Shown: positions 24,744-36,581 of the stretch, in pieces
How the letters are laid out: each line of letters starts with the position of its first letter
Numbering within the stretch: position 1 is the first letter of the stretch
Origin: Nothopassalora personata
Lineage: Eukaryota > Ascomycota > Dothideomycetes > Mycosphaerellales > Mycosphaerellaceae
Direction of reading: 5' to 3'
Length of the DNA stretch: 64,000 bases
NCBI GenBank assembly: GCA_033816765.1
Contig: CM066292.1
Span: forward strand, 992,001-1,056,000
Made by a program: the position numbers and the translations under genes
Notes under the pieces: generated by a model
Seen by the model: the letters and a program-made list of their open reading frames with translations, nothing else
Told to the model about the DNA's origin: nothing
Database searches by the model: none

Positions 24744-24989
24744 ACTACTATCTTAGTATCTTATAACTAGCTATACTATAGATATACTTATATCTATCTA
24801 CGTTAAATATATTATAAGGAGGTAGAAATATATACGTATATATTACATAGCTTAGTATATTAGATACTATATTAAGTAGTAGATTATGTCTAATTCTATT
24901 ATTTATACTATACCTTCCTCTATATTAAGACTCTATAATAGTATATATATACTTCCTGTATATTACAATACTAATATTAATAAATTGAT

Positions 24990-25115
24990 TATGCTATTAA
25001 ACTACTATGTAAGTCTAAGACTATATAACATAGGTTGTAGCTTACGACTAAATTTGGAAATTAAAAGAGAAAAGCCCTATTACGCTCGGACATAAAAACT
25101 CTTTAAAAGATCGTA
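24990..25115 (-). mobile_element. retroposon copy 5, 5'-truncated fragment
   Basis: The reverse complement of this ~125-bp stretch matches the last ~150 bp of copies 1 and 3. Shared blocks are aagtctaagactatataac at 25010 and cataaaaactctttaaaa near 25090. Only the 3' end of the element is present, which fits truncation during target-primed reverse transcription. Confidence 0.65.
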
Positions 25116-25849
25116 AGTAAACCTTAGTACTTAGGATAAAGGTTTAACTACTAATAGATAGCTAATAATATTAAGTTACCTCTTTACGCGTCATTTAGTA
25201 CGTTTATAGGGTAGGAAATAGTACTTTTAGCAATTCTATACATAAAAGTAGCTAGTATAGAGAGTTGTTTTAGAACGTTAAGCTATGAACGTATAATTTA
25301 AGGCCCGTCCTAGTTAGAGAATACATAATAAGCGGCTTTAGACTCTTAGTGTAAAAAAAATTTAGACAAATATTAGTTACTATCTATTAAACTTTAGCGA
25401 GACAGCCCTTTAAACTCTTTTAGTTAGGGGGGTACTATTCTAGTAGAAGGAAGTATCCTTAAGCCTAAGCTCTTAGTTTTATAACTAATACTCTAATTCT
25501 TCTACTAGGTATAGTATAAGCCTATAGACCCTTTTAACTCTTTAGTTCTTCTTACGCTACGTCTATTTAGGGCTATAGGTTACCCTAACGTAGAGTAATT
25601 AAAGATAAAGTGTAGTATAGTGTTATTACGGAAAGTTAATAAGTTCTCCTCTTCTATCTCTTACTTCCCTTAGAAAGTAACGCTCGGACTTAATTCTTAG
25701 ATTTAGATATTAGTAGGCGAGAGTGCTAATTTAAAGTAGGTAGTTAGCCATAGCTAAAGCTAATAAGATAGGAGAAGATAACTTTAAACTACTCTAAAGT
25801 AAAGAAGGTGGAACTATCTTAATTCTAGAGGTAGTAACCTACTTTATAG
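25116..25849. other. AT-rich, RIP-mutated, perhaps gypsy B pol remains
   Basis: Low CpA/TpG and no readable frame. It lies where the pol part of the gypsy B2 relic would be expected, but I could not align it with confidence. Confidence 0.35.
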
Positions 25850-28375
25850 ATCGTTAGATTACTTTTAATAAGGCTTTTGAATACAGTATAGTTTATAACA
25901 GAGTAGTCTATATTTATAATTTAAGGTATATATTACATAGTCTATAGAGATAAGTACCGGTAGATAGCTAGTCTTGGCTATATTATCTATCGCTCTATAC
26001 TAGATAGTGTTAATCGGTCTATTACGCTTAATAAATACCCTTCGTCTTTCTTTAAAGTTACGATTCCTTTAGACCGTATAAATATTTTAGGAGTAAAATT
26101 CCCACTTACTCTAGAATAAATTATGAAGTTAGTTCTATAACTATAAATAATTACTTATATTTAGAAGACTACTTCTAGTATTAGTAATAAGTAAGCCTTT
26201 TCAATATTATATAACTCTATTCAGTCGCTTATTCTTAGCGAGTTAATTATTTTCTCTATCTATAGATAGAACTTCGTATTTTATCTCTTAAGGGCTCCTT
26301 CTAAGTATAGCACGAGCCTTTCTTTATTTATATCTTTCTTTAGTAATGTTTCTAGGTCTCCTACATTTATAAGTATAGTACCTAGACGTACTATACTTTA
26401 TTACGTAATTCGTTTAATACGAATATTACTAACGGTATAATTATCTAATAACTATTAAGTAACTTACGATAGATGGTTATATAGTAACGGACATATTCCA
26501 TAACGCTTATAATTAGGTCTATCTAAGCTATTACTTATATTACGTTAAGTGTTATATTGAACCCGTAGGAGTATAGTATTTATTGTCCTAATATCCTTAG
26601 TAGGAATTCCTCGTACCCTCTCTATAGGTAGATAGTATATTATATAGCTCTTTTAGTATATCGTTTATAAAGGTCACTTATTTATTATTATAGTTATTAT
26701 TACTCTCTTCTCCTTTAGAGGAATCTTCCTTCCTTAATTCTTCTAGGTCCTAGTCTTCTTTAATAGTATCTAGTCCTGTAGTTTCTTAACTTTCTTCCTA
26801 TAGTTTAGGTAACTATAATCTATTCTACACTAAGTCTTAGTTATCTTTATTAATTCTATTACTATCGAAGTAAAATTTATCTATATCTACTTCTTAGAGT
26901 ATACCCTCTTACCTATACGTTGCATCTATAGTTTCTCTTAGTTACTAAGGATAATGTCCTACTCCTAACTATACGGAGTAGTAAACCTAGTATAAGTCTT
27001 AGTTATAGAACTACTAATAAAGGCTTTTATAAGTATCTCAAGATTAAGAATTAATCTTGTAGTTTACTGTTTACACTTTTATTCTAAATGCTTGGTTCTA
27101 TCTTTCGTATTTATTAATTCAGCTAATGAGATTCTACTATTATATATTTAACTAGTTACGTGTATTTCCTAGGCTTTCTTTAGTATAGTCTCTAGAAGTT
27201 ACTCTAAGTTTGTTAAGCTTATATAGGGTATATTTAAGATAGTTCCTGACTCAATAAAGCCTTCTAAGGATACTATTATTATAGGTACGTGAATTTTTTA
27301 TTCTAATTCTTTTATAATTTAATCTTACTATAATAGCATTTTTCTTTTTTATCGTAGGCTCTTTTTAGTAGTTCGGTCCGTAAAATATTATTAAACTATT
27401 ATAGTTAGTTCCCGTAACTATAGTATCCTTATAGTTTATATAATAAGTCTAGAAAAGGTATGTTACTTCCGTTACTAACTTTTTTCTCTACTCCTCGAGT
27501 ATAGTCGAGAATACCTAGTAACCTAATACTACTCTAGAGCTTACTAGTTCCTAGTTTTATTATACTTAACTGCTTACGGCGTACTATATTCTTTTCACTA
27601 TAATAGTTCCTAGCTAATTATTCTTCTTTACTATCAATATAGTAGATAATACTCCCGCTTAAATTCCTAGGCTTAAACTTACCTCTATTTCTAATCTTAC
27701 GACATTTCTTAGTAACGTCGAGCTCTATTAGCTCTAGTCTATAATATACTATATAGTAACTAGCCTAATTATTATTATAAATGTTACTTAAGCCTCTATT
27801 ATTTAAGTTGTTATAGCCTAGTGTGAATCTAGCCCTTCTAAATACCTTAGAGTTATATTATCGCTCTAAAGCTTAGTTGTAGAGCTTATTATTAAGATTA
27901 ATTACAACTTTAACTAAGGAGCCTAAGTTATTTATCCTTTAACTATCCCTTATTAACTTATTCTTAACTTACTCCTTTAGTCCTCTATAGTAGATAAGTT
28001 GAAGTACTTTATTATCCCAATTAGTAAATTAGGCGTACTCCTAGAACTTAGTAGCGTAGTTAGTAGTAGATGTCTTCTAGGTTAGGTATTAGAGAATATA
28101 TACTATAGTAGTAACTTTATTTTAAATACTAAAGACGCTCTTTATTATGTTCTTAAGGTAACCGTAAAACGTTAGATTCCGTTCGTATTATAATTAGCGT
28201 TACTATCTAGATAGGTCCTAAGTAATAGTTTAGCCTAATACTATACTTATTCTTAAAGAAAGGTACTACTAAAGATCGGCTTAAAGTTATTACCTATAAG
28301 GTTAAATATAAAGTATATATCTAGCTAAGTAGCCTAAGTATTAAATTTGTCTCGCTCGCTATAAAAGAAGTCTAG
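25850..28375 (-). pseudogene. gypsy B2 gag-protease relic
   Basis: On the minus strand this is homologous to B1 17260-19400, strongly mutated. Landmarks are cgctctatactag near 25990 (17310 in B1), cagtcgcttattcttag near 26221 (17547 in B1), and the knuckle region around 27580-27630. It would have encoded the capsid-like Gag. The level of mutation is higher than in B1, so it is older or was exposed longer to RIP. It is cut at about 28376 by retroposon copy 2. An LTR fragment of the same family resumes at about 28855. Confidence 0.7.
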
Positions 28376-28840
28376 TATAGAGAGAGAGCGCCTTTATGCG
28401 GTGAATAACGTAAGTACCTCCGTTATAATAAAGAGAAACTAAGTCTCTCCCTCCCTCTCTCCCTCCTAAAATACCCTCTTAAAACGCGTCGTACGTACGT
28501 ATAACGCGCAAAACGAAACGAAACAAAACGAAACAATAAGCAAATTACCTTTTAGGAGGAAGAAGAAGAACTAAAGAACCAACTAACTATATCCTTATAC
28601 GACTAAGGGAAGAGGATTCTATACAAACAAAGGGCTATAAACTACGTACACTACTAGGCGCGCTATAGTTATAATACATTTAGCCTTTATATTAAATACT
28701 AAGCTTTACTTACTATCTTTTAAAGAGTTTATACGTCCGGGTGCAACGGGACTTTCGTCTTTCAATTCTAAATTTAGTCGTAGGTTACTACGGGTTATAT
28801 TATATAGTCTTAGACTTGTATAGTACGTTAATAGAATAAC
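28376..28840 (+). mobile_element. retroposon copy 2, internally shortened
   Basis: Starts gagagcgcctttatgcgg and ends gtcttagacttgtatagtacgttaatagaat, as in copies 1 and 3, but only ~465 bp long. An A-rich stretch of acgaaacgaaac units lies near 28510-28535. It is inserted in the gypsy B2 relic. I could not see its target duplication. Confidence 0.65.
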
Positions 28841-28854
28841 TAATTACTTAATAA

Positions 28855-28935
28855 GTAAGAACATTAAATAGTAAGTTAAACGTAGTAAAACTATAAGTAA
28901 TTCTTAGCGTTTCTAAATATAAAGGAAATTATCCT
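28855..28935 (-). repeat. gypsy B LTR fragment
   Basis: agtaagttaaacgtag and attcttagcgtttctaaata match the middle of the B1 LTR (about 7525-7580). The rest of the LTR is not recognisable. Confidence 0.6.
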
Positions 28936-28937
28936 TT

Positions 28938-29058
28938 AATCTATCCTAATCTATTACTATATTCTATAGATTACCTAGAGTAATATATTACTTAATAAGT
29001 AATCTATTCTAATCTATTATTCCATTCTATAGATTATAAAGAGTAATGAATTACTCTA
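28938..29058. repeat. ~62-bp direct repeat, two units
   Basis: taatctatcctaatctatta at 28938 and taatctattctaatctatta at about 29000. Both are followed by ttctatagatta and an agagtaat block. AT-rich, no coding sense. Confidence 0.65.
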
Positions 29059-29500
29059 CCGTAGCTATACCTATTTATATATAGAGACTCTTGTAACGCC
29101 TAGCAAAATCGATAATACTAGTAGTCTCTTAGATCTATCTAGTATCCCCTAAGATCTGCCTAATAGCTTAGTAGTAATATACTATAGTAAGAGGCTTCGT
29201 ATAGCCTAATTCTACTATAGTCTATATAACATTTGAGTTAGTAACGTTAATATTAGTTAGATAATAGGTATCTAGTAGAGACTAAGATAAAATTACAATT
29301 CTTACCCTTTACGTAAACTACTTAGTACTATATTAAAGTATTATAATAACCTCTTCTTTAGAGTAACTAATATACGCGCCGCCCTTAAGTATCTATATAT
29401 TAAGTAATAGTAAGATACTATAGCTAAGGAATTTAATAAAGGCATTACTACTAGTATCTTTAGATAGGTTACTAAGTTAAGAATAGAATATAATACTAAA
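29059..29500. other. AT-rich, RIP-mutated, nothing assignable
   Basis: No frame, repeat match or RNA gene was seen. It is the host sequence on the left of retroposon copy 3. Confidence 0.5.
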
Positions 29501-29514
29501 TAGAAGGATCTTTA

Positions 29515-30025
29515 TTGTCCTACGGAGAGCGCCTTTACGCGGCGGACAACGTAAATATCTTTGTTACAATAAAGAGAAACTAAGACTCTCCCTCTTAAAA
29601 ACACTCGCTCGAAACGCGACGTTTTTTATTAAAAAAAGAATAAACACTTATTAAGCGATGCCTATTTTAAAGCCTATAACGTAACGAGTACCTTTACTAC
29701 AATATAAAGAAGAGAATAGAAGAGAGGAGAAGTAAGAACACGCCTGGATACCTATTAACGAAGACACTTAATACCGTACGAAAGGAGGGAGAATACGGCG
29801 GACTCTCTCTCTAGATAACGACGGCTATCGAAGTACCTAGGCTTATAGGAACTAAGAGAGGTAGTAAACCGCGTAAACTGCTACTTAGTATAGCTAGAAC
29901 TAAGAGAGGCTATAAACTACGTCAACTACGAGACCTAGGTACTGCGGATCTACGAGGAACTAAAACCTAAGGCCCCGTTACGAGATAGTTAAAGACTTAA
30001 AGAAGGTACGGGCTATTTAAGGTAC

Positions 30026-30076
<51 letters not shown>

Positions 30077-30443
30077 ACGTTTAAACGACGGGGTCGTATC
30101 GTACGGCGTAGTAAGGTAAGAAATAGCTCCCGGTTACAATCTTAAACGACTAACCGACCGGTTACATACGGTCGCGACCGGTCGGCCGGTCGGTTACTCT
30201 CGAAACACGGGCGTAAAACTTATCTCGCCCGGGATTAAAACAAGACATAACTACCGGGTATGCGACGTACTACGCCGTAATATATTCGATTTACGCTTCA
30301 AATAGCGAGCGTCGCTCGCATGTTTTAAAGAGTTTTTACGTCCGGGATATAACGGGGCTTTTCTCCTTCTCTTATATTTTAGTCTCGTTCTTAAGACCCG
30401 TGTTATATAGTCTTAGACTTAAATAGCACGTTCATAGAATTAT
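29515..30443 (+). mobile_element. ~930-bp retroposon, copy 3, with 14-bp TSD
   Basis: 929 bp between direct repeats tagaaggatcttta at 29501-29514 and 30444-30457. It begins ttgtcctacggagagcgcc and ends cttagacttaaatagcacg...agaattat. It matches copy 1 over the full length (for example aagaagagaatagaagagagg and actacctctctctct). It keeps a GC-rich palindromic block around 30135-30195 (accggtcggccggtcggt) that is different in copy 1. There is no shared protein frame. Confidence 0.8.
30029..30072. repeat. (CT)22 microsatellite
   Basis: 44 bases of uninterrupted CT inside retroposon copy 3; copy 1 has only a few units at the same place. Confidence 0.95.
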
Positions 30444-30457
30444 TAGAAGGATCTTTA

Positions 30458-31153
30458 GCTACTATTACCGCTAAAGGAGGTGTATGAAATAAGCTAAATA
30501 AATATAGTATAGTAAAGAGCTTTAAGGTTTAGTTATATATAAGAGGTAATCTATAAAATATACCTTTAGATATATATACTACTACACTCTTAGTACGTTA
30601 TTGTTACCTCTACTACCCTATAGCTATAAACTTTAATCTAGAAGCTACGTAGTTTAGTTAAGGTAAATACCTTCTTAACTTTAGATTTACTATGTACTAT
30701 ATATCTATAACCGTCCGTAGTAATAGATCTAACTAGATAAGTACTTAAACTAGTTAGGGTCCTATATAGATTAGTAGAGTCTCCTTTATTTGAGTATAAC
30801 TCCCTTATAAATATAATAGCCTCCCTTAGACTAGTTCCCCTATTAGACTCTAAGGATATCCTACTAAATGTATTTAAAGAAGGCGTAGATTTACGTATGT
30901 TACTGTAGCTATCTACTAACTAGACGTATACGGTCTATACCCTAGGGCATAATAGCGTAAAAGACGTCTACGGACTACAATTATACTAAGGCGTTATACT
31001 AATACTAACGTAGCAATCTATAAAAGGGTAGATATATAATAAGGCTACTATGAGCTACTAGTACTAAGGTACTATGTTTGTTCTTTACGCATAACTAGGT
31101 ATTACGTAACTATTTATATAACGGTTCCCGGTCCGCTAAATTTGTTAATACTA

Positions 31154-31188
<35 letters not shown>

Positions 31189-31599
31189 TGGCTATATATA
31201 AAAGTAACCTCTCTCTATAAACCTTTCTCTTCTTAGCGCTAATACTAGTATTATAGGTAAGAGAACCCTAGAGGATAGTAATACTGCTTAAAGGTATTCT
31301 TACTTAGACTATTATAAGTCTTAACTCTATTATTACTAACATTATATCTCCGCTAATTATATACGTACTCTTATATATGTACCTCTTATATATATACCTA
31401 CCTCCCTATAATTCTATAATAACATTAACTTCTTTACGCTATAGTAGTACGATAGCTAAAGCAGTAACTACTATATACTCTAAACGGTAATTAGAGAGTA
31501 CAACGAGACTAATAACATATCTAAATTTTAGCTAAATCGGCCGTATAGTTATTAGTATCCTATAGCGACATTTCTTAATTCCCGCTTTACGACATCGAG
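30458..31599. other. AT-rich, RIP-mutated, nothing assignable
   Basis: The only clear feature is an (AGT)n microsatellite at 31154-31188. No frame could be followed. Confidence 0.5.
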
Positions 31600-32643
31600 A
31601 CTATTTAGGGTATTAGAATAGACTCTAGCGACATTAATAGTAGTAGATATTTACTACCCTTACTACTACGGCGGCTACTAACGACTATCGAGTACCTATA
31701 CCGTAGTAATAGTATAGTACTACTACCCCTAATGCCTAGTGCTAGTCTCGGTAACCCTATAGTAATACCGGATAGTAGTATCGTCGTCGAAAGCTCTCTA
31801 CCTATCCGTACGCTACCTATCCGTACGTATAAGCGTAAGGTGTTACTTACCGCTAAGTAGCTAGTATAGAAGTAGTTATCGGCGCCTAAAGAGCTAGTCG
31901 ATAGTAAGCCTATATAGTAGCTATATCTAGACCTAGCTATAGAGCTTATTCTACTAGTCTATAACTATGTTAAGCGTATACCTTAGTATTACCTATAAGA
32001 GCCGTTAACTAGTAAGAATTTTATAACTAAGTAGGAGGCGTATTAGCGGCTAGTAGATTACTCCTTCGCTAATAGCTTCGATATCGTTATAGGTATCTCG
32101 TCTATTAGTAAGGGCGAAGATATAGATAGTAAGGTTACCCTTTATAACTATATTTACCATTAGCCTATAACTCGTAATACTCGAAAGCTACTACTGTCGA
32201 TTACTAAGCTTAATAACTCTAACAATAACATATAATAACGTAAGAGTAAGACTATATAGTATAATAAATATTGATAGGCCGTCTAGATAGCCTATATCTA
32301 TATATAACCTAGTATACGCGAGAAGTACTTCTTCCTTACTCGTATATATAATAAAGTAACCGGTTAGGTCTACAGCTATTTACACGACCTTATACCGCTA
32401 GCTACAATATATCTAGAGTATAAGAAGCGCCTACCGGAGTTCTAAGAGGCTATAGTTAAGGTACGATAGCTACGCCTTACTAGCGAGTTATATAAGATAA
32501 CCTATCGATAGCTATCTAGTACTAAGCTCTATCTTAATAGAAAGCGTTACTATCGACTTATATAGGGCGTATCGAATAAAGGTACTAGCGACGCTAGTTA
32601 TACTATTAACGTACTACTTAGATTACTCGCCGAGCTTAGCTTT
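31600..32643 (+). pseudogene. unknown coding relic upstream of Copia C2
   Basis: A plus-strand frame of about 340 codons is readable through TAG/TAA stops only. Segments include LPIRTLPIRTYKRKVLL (a duplicated LPIRT and a basic patch near 31800-31850), ELVDSKPI, and a C-terminal helical part ending TINVLLRLLAELSF. The first ~90 codons are Ser/Leu-rich. It stops where the Copia C2 homology starts (about 32650). It lacks integrase or Gag motifs, so I do not consider it the 5' part of that Copia element. It could be a transposase of another element or a host gene copy. No function is proposed. Confidence 0.45.
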
Positions 32644-32649
32644 TAAGTA

Positions 32650-34340
32650 TAAACCCTAAGGCCTACGAAATAACTACCCCTAGGACCTATAACGAGGCTA
32701 TAAAAGGCGACTACGCTAGGAAATAGCAAGACGCTATTAAAGAATACTTTAGGTTCTTAGATTCCACTAGAACTTAGACCAAATAAGATATACCTAGCGA
32801 GATAAATCTCGTTATTCTGAAATGAGGTTTTAAGGTAAAGACCTTACCTAACGAACAATTAGACAAATTTAAAGCACGTCTAGTAGTAAGAGGGTTTACG
32901 TAAAGATACGGAATCGATTACTTTAAGACCTTTAGCCCCGTAGTCCGTTTAGAAAGTCTACGACTTCTTCTAGCTATTACGGCCTTACGAGGCTATATAG
33001 CGTATTAAATAGACGTTCTTAGCGCCTATCTACTAGGAGAGCTTACTAAGGACGTCTATATATCTATCTATCTATCCCCGAATGGTACGAGAGTTCCGGA
33101 GAGCTAGTAAAGAGGGGGAGATGCCTAAAATAAAAAAAGGTATCCCTGGCCTAAAATGAAGCGGCTGAGTTTAGAATAAGACTACTACGGATTTCTTTAC
33201 TAACTACGGACTCTACGCTATCCCCGTCGACCATTCTATGTTTATTAATATAGTGTATACTATTATAGTTATCCTATACGTAGACGATTTACTTACTCTA
33301 GTAAAGGATAAAAAAATACTACTACCGCTTAAGAAGGCACTTACCGAGCGCTTCGAGATAAAGGACGGAGGCCTAGTAACGCTACTTCTAGGTTACCGAA
33401 TATCCTATAGTAGGGACGAGTCTATACGCCTCGATTAAAAGTATTATATCAAAACACACTTAGGGATTTTAGCCTCGATATAGATACTACCTTTAGTATA
33501 CCTATACCGGTAAACGGGTACTTAAGTCTTACGCCTAAAGAGCCTAACGAAGGCTTATCCAAAGCCTCTAAATACTAAACCCTTCTTAGGAAATTAAATT
33601 AGCTAGTAAGAGCGTCTAGAATAGACGTATCTTTTATAATATAAAGACTAAGCTAATACCTACATAAGTCGGTAAATCGATACTTCGAGGGAGGTATATA
33701 TTGCCTTAAGTACTTAGCTAATACGTAGGATAGTGCTATTATCTTTAAACTAAATGGTAATAACCTACCGTACCTATATTTAGATTTAGACTACGGAGCG
33801 GACATTTCTAGACGGTCTATAATAGGATATACGTCTATACTAGTAGGAGCACCTATATCTTAGTCCTCTAAGCTATAAAGATTAGTATCTACGTCTACTA
33901 CGGAAGCGGAATACCTAGCTCTAGCCTACGCTATAAAAGAGGCAATTTAGATTTATTCATTTCTATAATAAATAGGCTATATGTCTCCTAAGTATCTTAA
34001 GATTCCTACGATAATCTACGGAGATAATAAAGTAAGTATAGCCTTAGTAAAGAATCCGGAATTCTACACTAGGATAAAGGATATTAATATTATAGTACAT
34101 TTTATCCGAGAGTAATATAAAGCTATATAAGTCGAGATTACCTATATCCCGACTATCGAGTAGCTTACCGACTTCCTAATAAAGCCCCTTAGTAAGTAAA
34201 AGCATATCGCTAATACTACTAAGCTTCTAGTATTACCTAGGAGGGTAAAATAGCTAGTACTTACTAGCGAGAGTGATATAGGGACGGCGACGACAATATA
34301 GTACTTTATACTTTTAGGGGCTAGTCTAAAGTAGGGGGAG
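32650..34340 (+). pseudogene. Copia relic C2: RT and RNase H
   Basis: The plus-strand frame starts with TYNEAIKGDYA (about 32686). It then shows KARLVVRGFTQRYGIDYF (about 32870) and the RT catalytic box ILYVDDLL in a 66-codon open stretch at 33238-33438. RNase H follows with TTEAEYLALAYAIKEA near 33900, then IVHFIRE near 34090 (one codon changed). Catalytic Asp residues are intact, but the frame has TAG/TAA stops and small indels, and Gag, protease and integrase are missing. A purine tract gtagggggag precedes the 3' LTR. It is the same family as C1 at 700-2645. Confidence 0.85.
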
Positions 34341-34580
34341 TGTTAGATTTAGCCGTCGCTACCCCGATATATCGGCGTTAGTATATAGGATTTATCTACG
34401 TAATAGGGTTTACTAGTGCGCTCTATAGCATTCACTTACGTACTATCTAAGTCGATGCTTACGCATACATCTTAGCACAGAAGGATATATAAGGACACCC
34501 TTATTCACCTGTAGATAGTATTGACAACAAGCAATTAAGTTGTTCATTCACTTCACTTCACTACATTCCGTCATTTAACA
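34341..34580 (+). repeat. 3' LTR of Copia C2
   Basis: 240 bp from TGTTAGA to TTTAACA, matching C1's LTR in reverse complement. The first ~100 bp are RIP-like. The last ~140 bp (from about 34435) still contain many CA and TG dinucleotides, for example ttcattcacttcacttcac. RIP therefore fades out inside this LTR. Confidence 0.85.
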
Positions 34581-36344
34581 GAGGACGCCGTTGCCTAGTG
34601 CCTCGAATCATAACACTAACAAGCCGACTCGCAACCACCACTACCCGTATCCTCTAGCTCCACGACGGTTTTTCTGCTCCTCTCTCCGCGTATTCAATGC
34701 CTTCGCAACGCCTAGACCGATCGGCGTCGTCGAGGCGGGCGGTGACAGTGCTGTGCGGCACATTGGATGTTGGCGTAGACTGTGGCTCGCTGAATCGTGA
34801 AGGTGGACGGAGATGATAGGTCGAAAAATGGTGGTGAAGACTAGTGGAAGCAGTCGTGCGCTGTGTCGCGATGTCGCGAAGACCGGCGAAGGTGTCGGCG
34901 AATTGTACACTCAAAGAGGTGCATCGCTCAGGGGGCAGGAGACGGTGACTCACGGTATCTTGGAGATCGTCCTTGATGGTCTGATATATTATCGTGGCGG
35001 ACGGTGATGGCGATGTAGCGAAGGCGAAATGTGTGTCGGCAATGTTTTGTGTGCATCACGCAGCGTGGGCGGTGGCATGTAATGGCGGCAGTCGCAGTCG
35101 TTGACGTCTTGGATGCGGCTAGGCGTGGCCAAGTTTGCGACCGTAAGTGCTCGGTCGGGTGTTTGGTCGTTGTGGGGTTGATCTTCGGGCGGTTTGTCGC
35201 CAGGTGGTCGGCTCGTTATCGCGTTTTCCGTTTTTGGATCGTTTATGTTTTGAACAGGCACTGGTTTCACTCTCTCGAAGAGGGGCTACTCACGCCGCAC
35301 ACCGTGGCCGAAGCCTGAAGGTTCCTGTTGTAGTGCAGCTTCCGCTGCCCGCACGAAAGTTAAGGGTGCTCCCACGACTCCAGAAGCTCCATCGTAGCGC
35401 CCCTGAAAGAAAGGACTCGGTGCTTCTAAGACAAGACGCCCAACGTGCGGGTTAAGAACGCAACTTGGATGCGAAGCCGTGTTTTACGTCCGAGGGACTG
35501 CGTGTAACCCGACGTGGGAGAGGCAAACCGCGATGTCCATGCCCCCAGCGACCTGGCAACATTCTGCCAATGAAGTGTTCAATTTTTAACGTCGCAGAAG
35601 ACGTGCTCGCCCTCTAAGATAAGATGGCTTTGCGCAGGTACGGACACCCACCGGATGCCCGCAGTCCCTTTTCATGACATGGACAGGTCTACGTGCACTG
35701 AACACGGAAGCAGGGTATCGAATGGTTGTACGGCGCTCGCAATCATGCTCCGCTTTGGGTGGCCAGCCCTCTGCTTTGCAATCCGCTGAGCTGGTCGGTA
35801 CTTCTCCACACATGCTTGAGGAAAAGAAAGGAAAGAAAAGAAGGAAAGTAGAAGAGTGGAGTTTTGATCTGGGGCTGTGGGGCGCGTTACGACTCAGTCC
35901 GTCGTGGGGGGCAGGCAGAAGGTGCGTGTAACTGACGCGCATCGTCGCAGTTGTGACGACACACGGGCACCAGGTGCGAGATGGAATGATGGTACAGGAG
36001 TCCTAACGGGCTAAGCGCCAAACACAACGTAGGGCATGACCTACGGAGTCCAACCTTGAGCCCTACGCAGTTCGTCCAGGTATAGCAGGAGATAGGTCAA
36101 CTCTTTCCAAAGCTCTGCCTTATCTTCAATCTCTCATTAACGCGGCGCCAGCATTGCTCCGCACTGACAAACTGACAATGCGCATGTGCCAACAGTGCAA
36201 AGCGGCGCGTGTTGATTCAGGATGGCGTTCTTTCCATACTGTTTAGGAAGGGTCTCAGCTTGGAGGAAGTCACGCGAGGACAAAAGAGTGACGTGAGAAG
36301 TCACACGCGTGCAGAAGTCACGCGTACTGGCTACCGGCGGAATC
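34581..36344. other. unmutated, GC-richer island; no clear gene
   Basis: About 1.76 kb with abundant CpA and TpG, unlike everything around it. Several frames of 60-118 codons overlap on both strands. The best candidate is on the minus strand: 35270-34989 (starts MKPVPVQNINDP, Pro/His-rich) and a second frame 34953-34654 (RLLPPERC, then STYHLRPPSRFSEPQS). They could be one gene with a frame change or an intron near 35000 (a gtgagt lies at 34959-34954 on the minus strand). I recognise no domain and cannot exclude non-coding DNA. A purine-rich stretch lies at 35820-35850. Confidence 0.45.
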
Positions 36345-36581
36345 CAAAAACGTAAGCGAGATTATATAACTTCGAACTTTGAACGACGTCTAGTATTGCG
36401 TCTTTTGCCCTTTATTCGCAAGACACGCGTTATAACGAGCGGGCGTACTATCTACGTGCTTCGCATTTCTTTAGTGTATCCGCGTGCTCCGGCATCGTTA
36501 TTATTATAAAGAGAGGGGGGTAGAAACACGATTGCGACGAAGAAGCGGAGGGATCGACAAGCGGCTCGCTTACGTTTTTGC
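36345..36581. mobile_element. candidate MITE with 16-bp perfect inverted ends
   Basis: caaaaacgtaagcgag at 36345-36360 and its exact complement ctcgcttacgtttttg at 36566-36581 bound a 237-bp segment. The inside is not coding and has little RIP. No target duplication is evident (gaatc on the left, ctagc on the right), so the superfamily is open. Confidence 0.5.

Noticed and set aside
34654..35942. Overlapping open frames on both strands of the unmutated island
   Set aside because: They overlap each other in several frames, as expected for GC-richer DNA; no domain, and only weak splice-like signals. Mentioned under the island, not called as genes.
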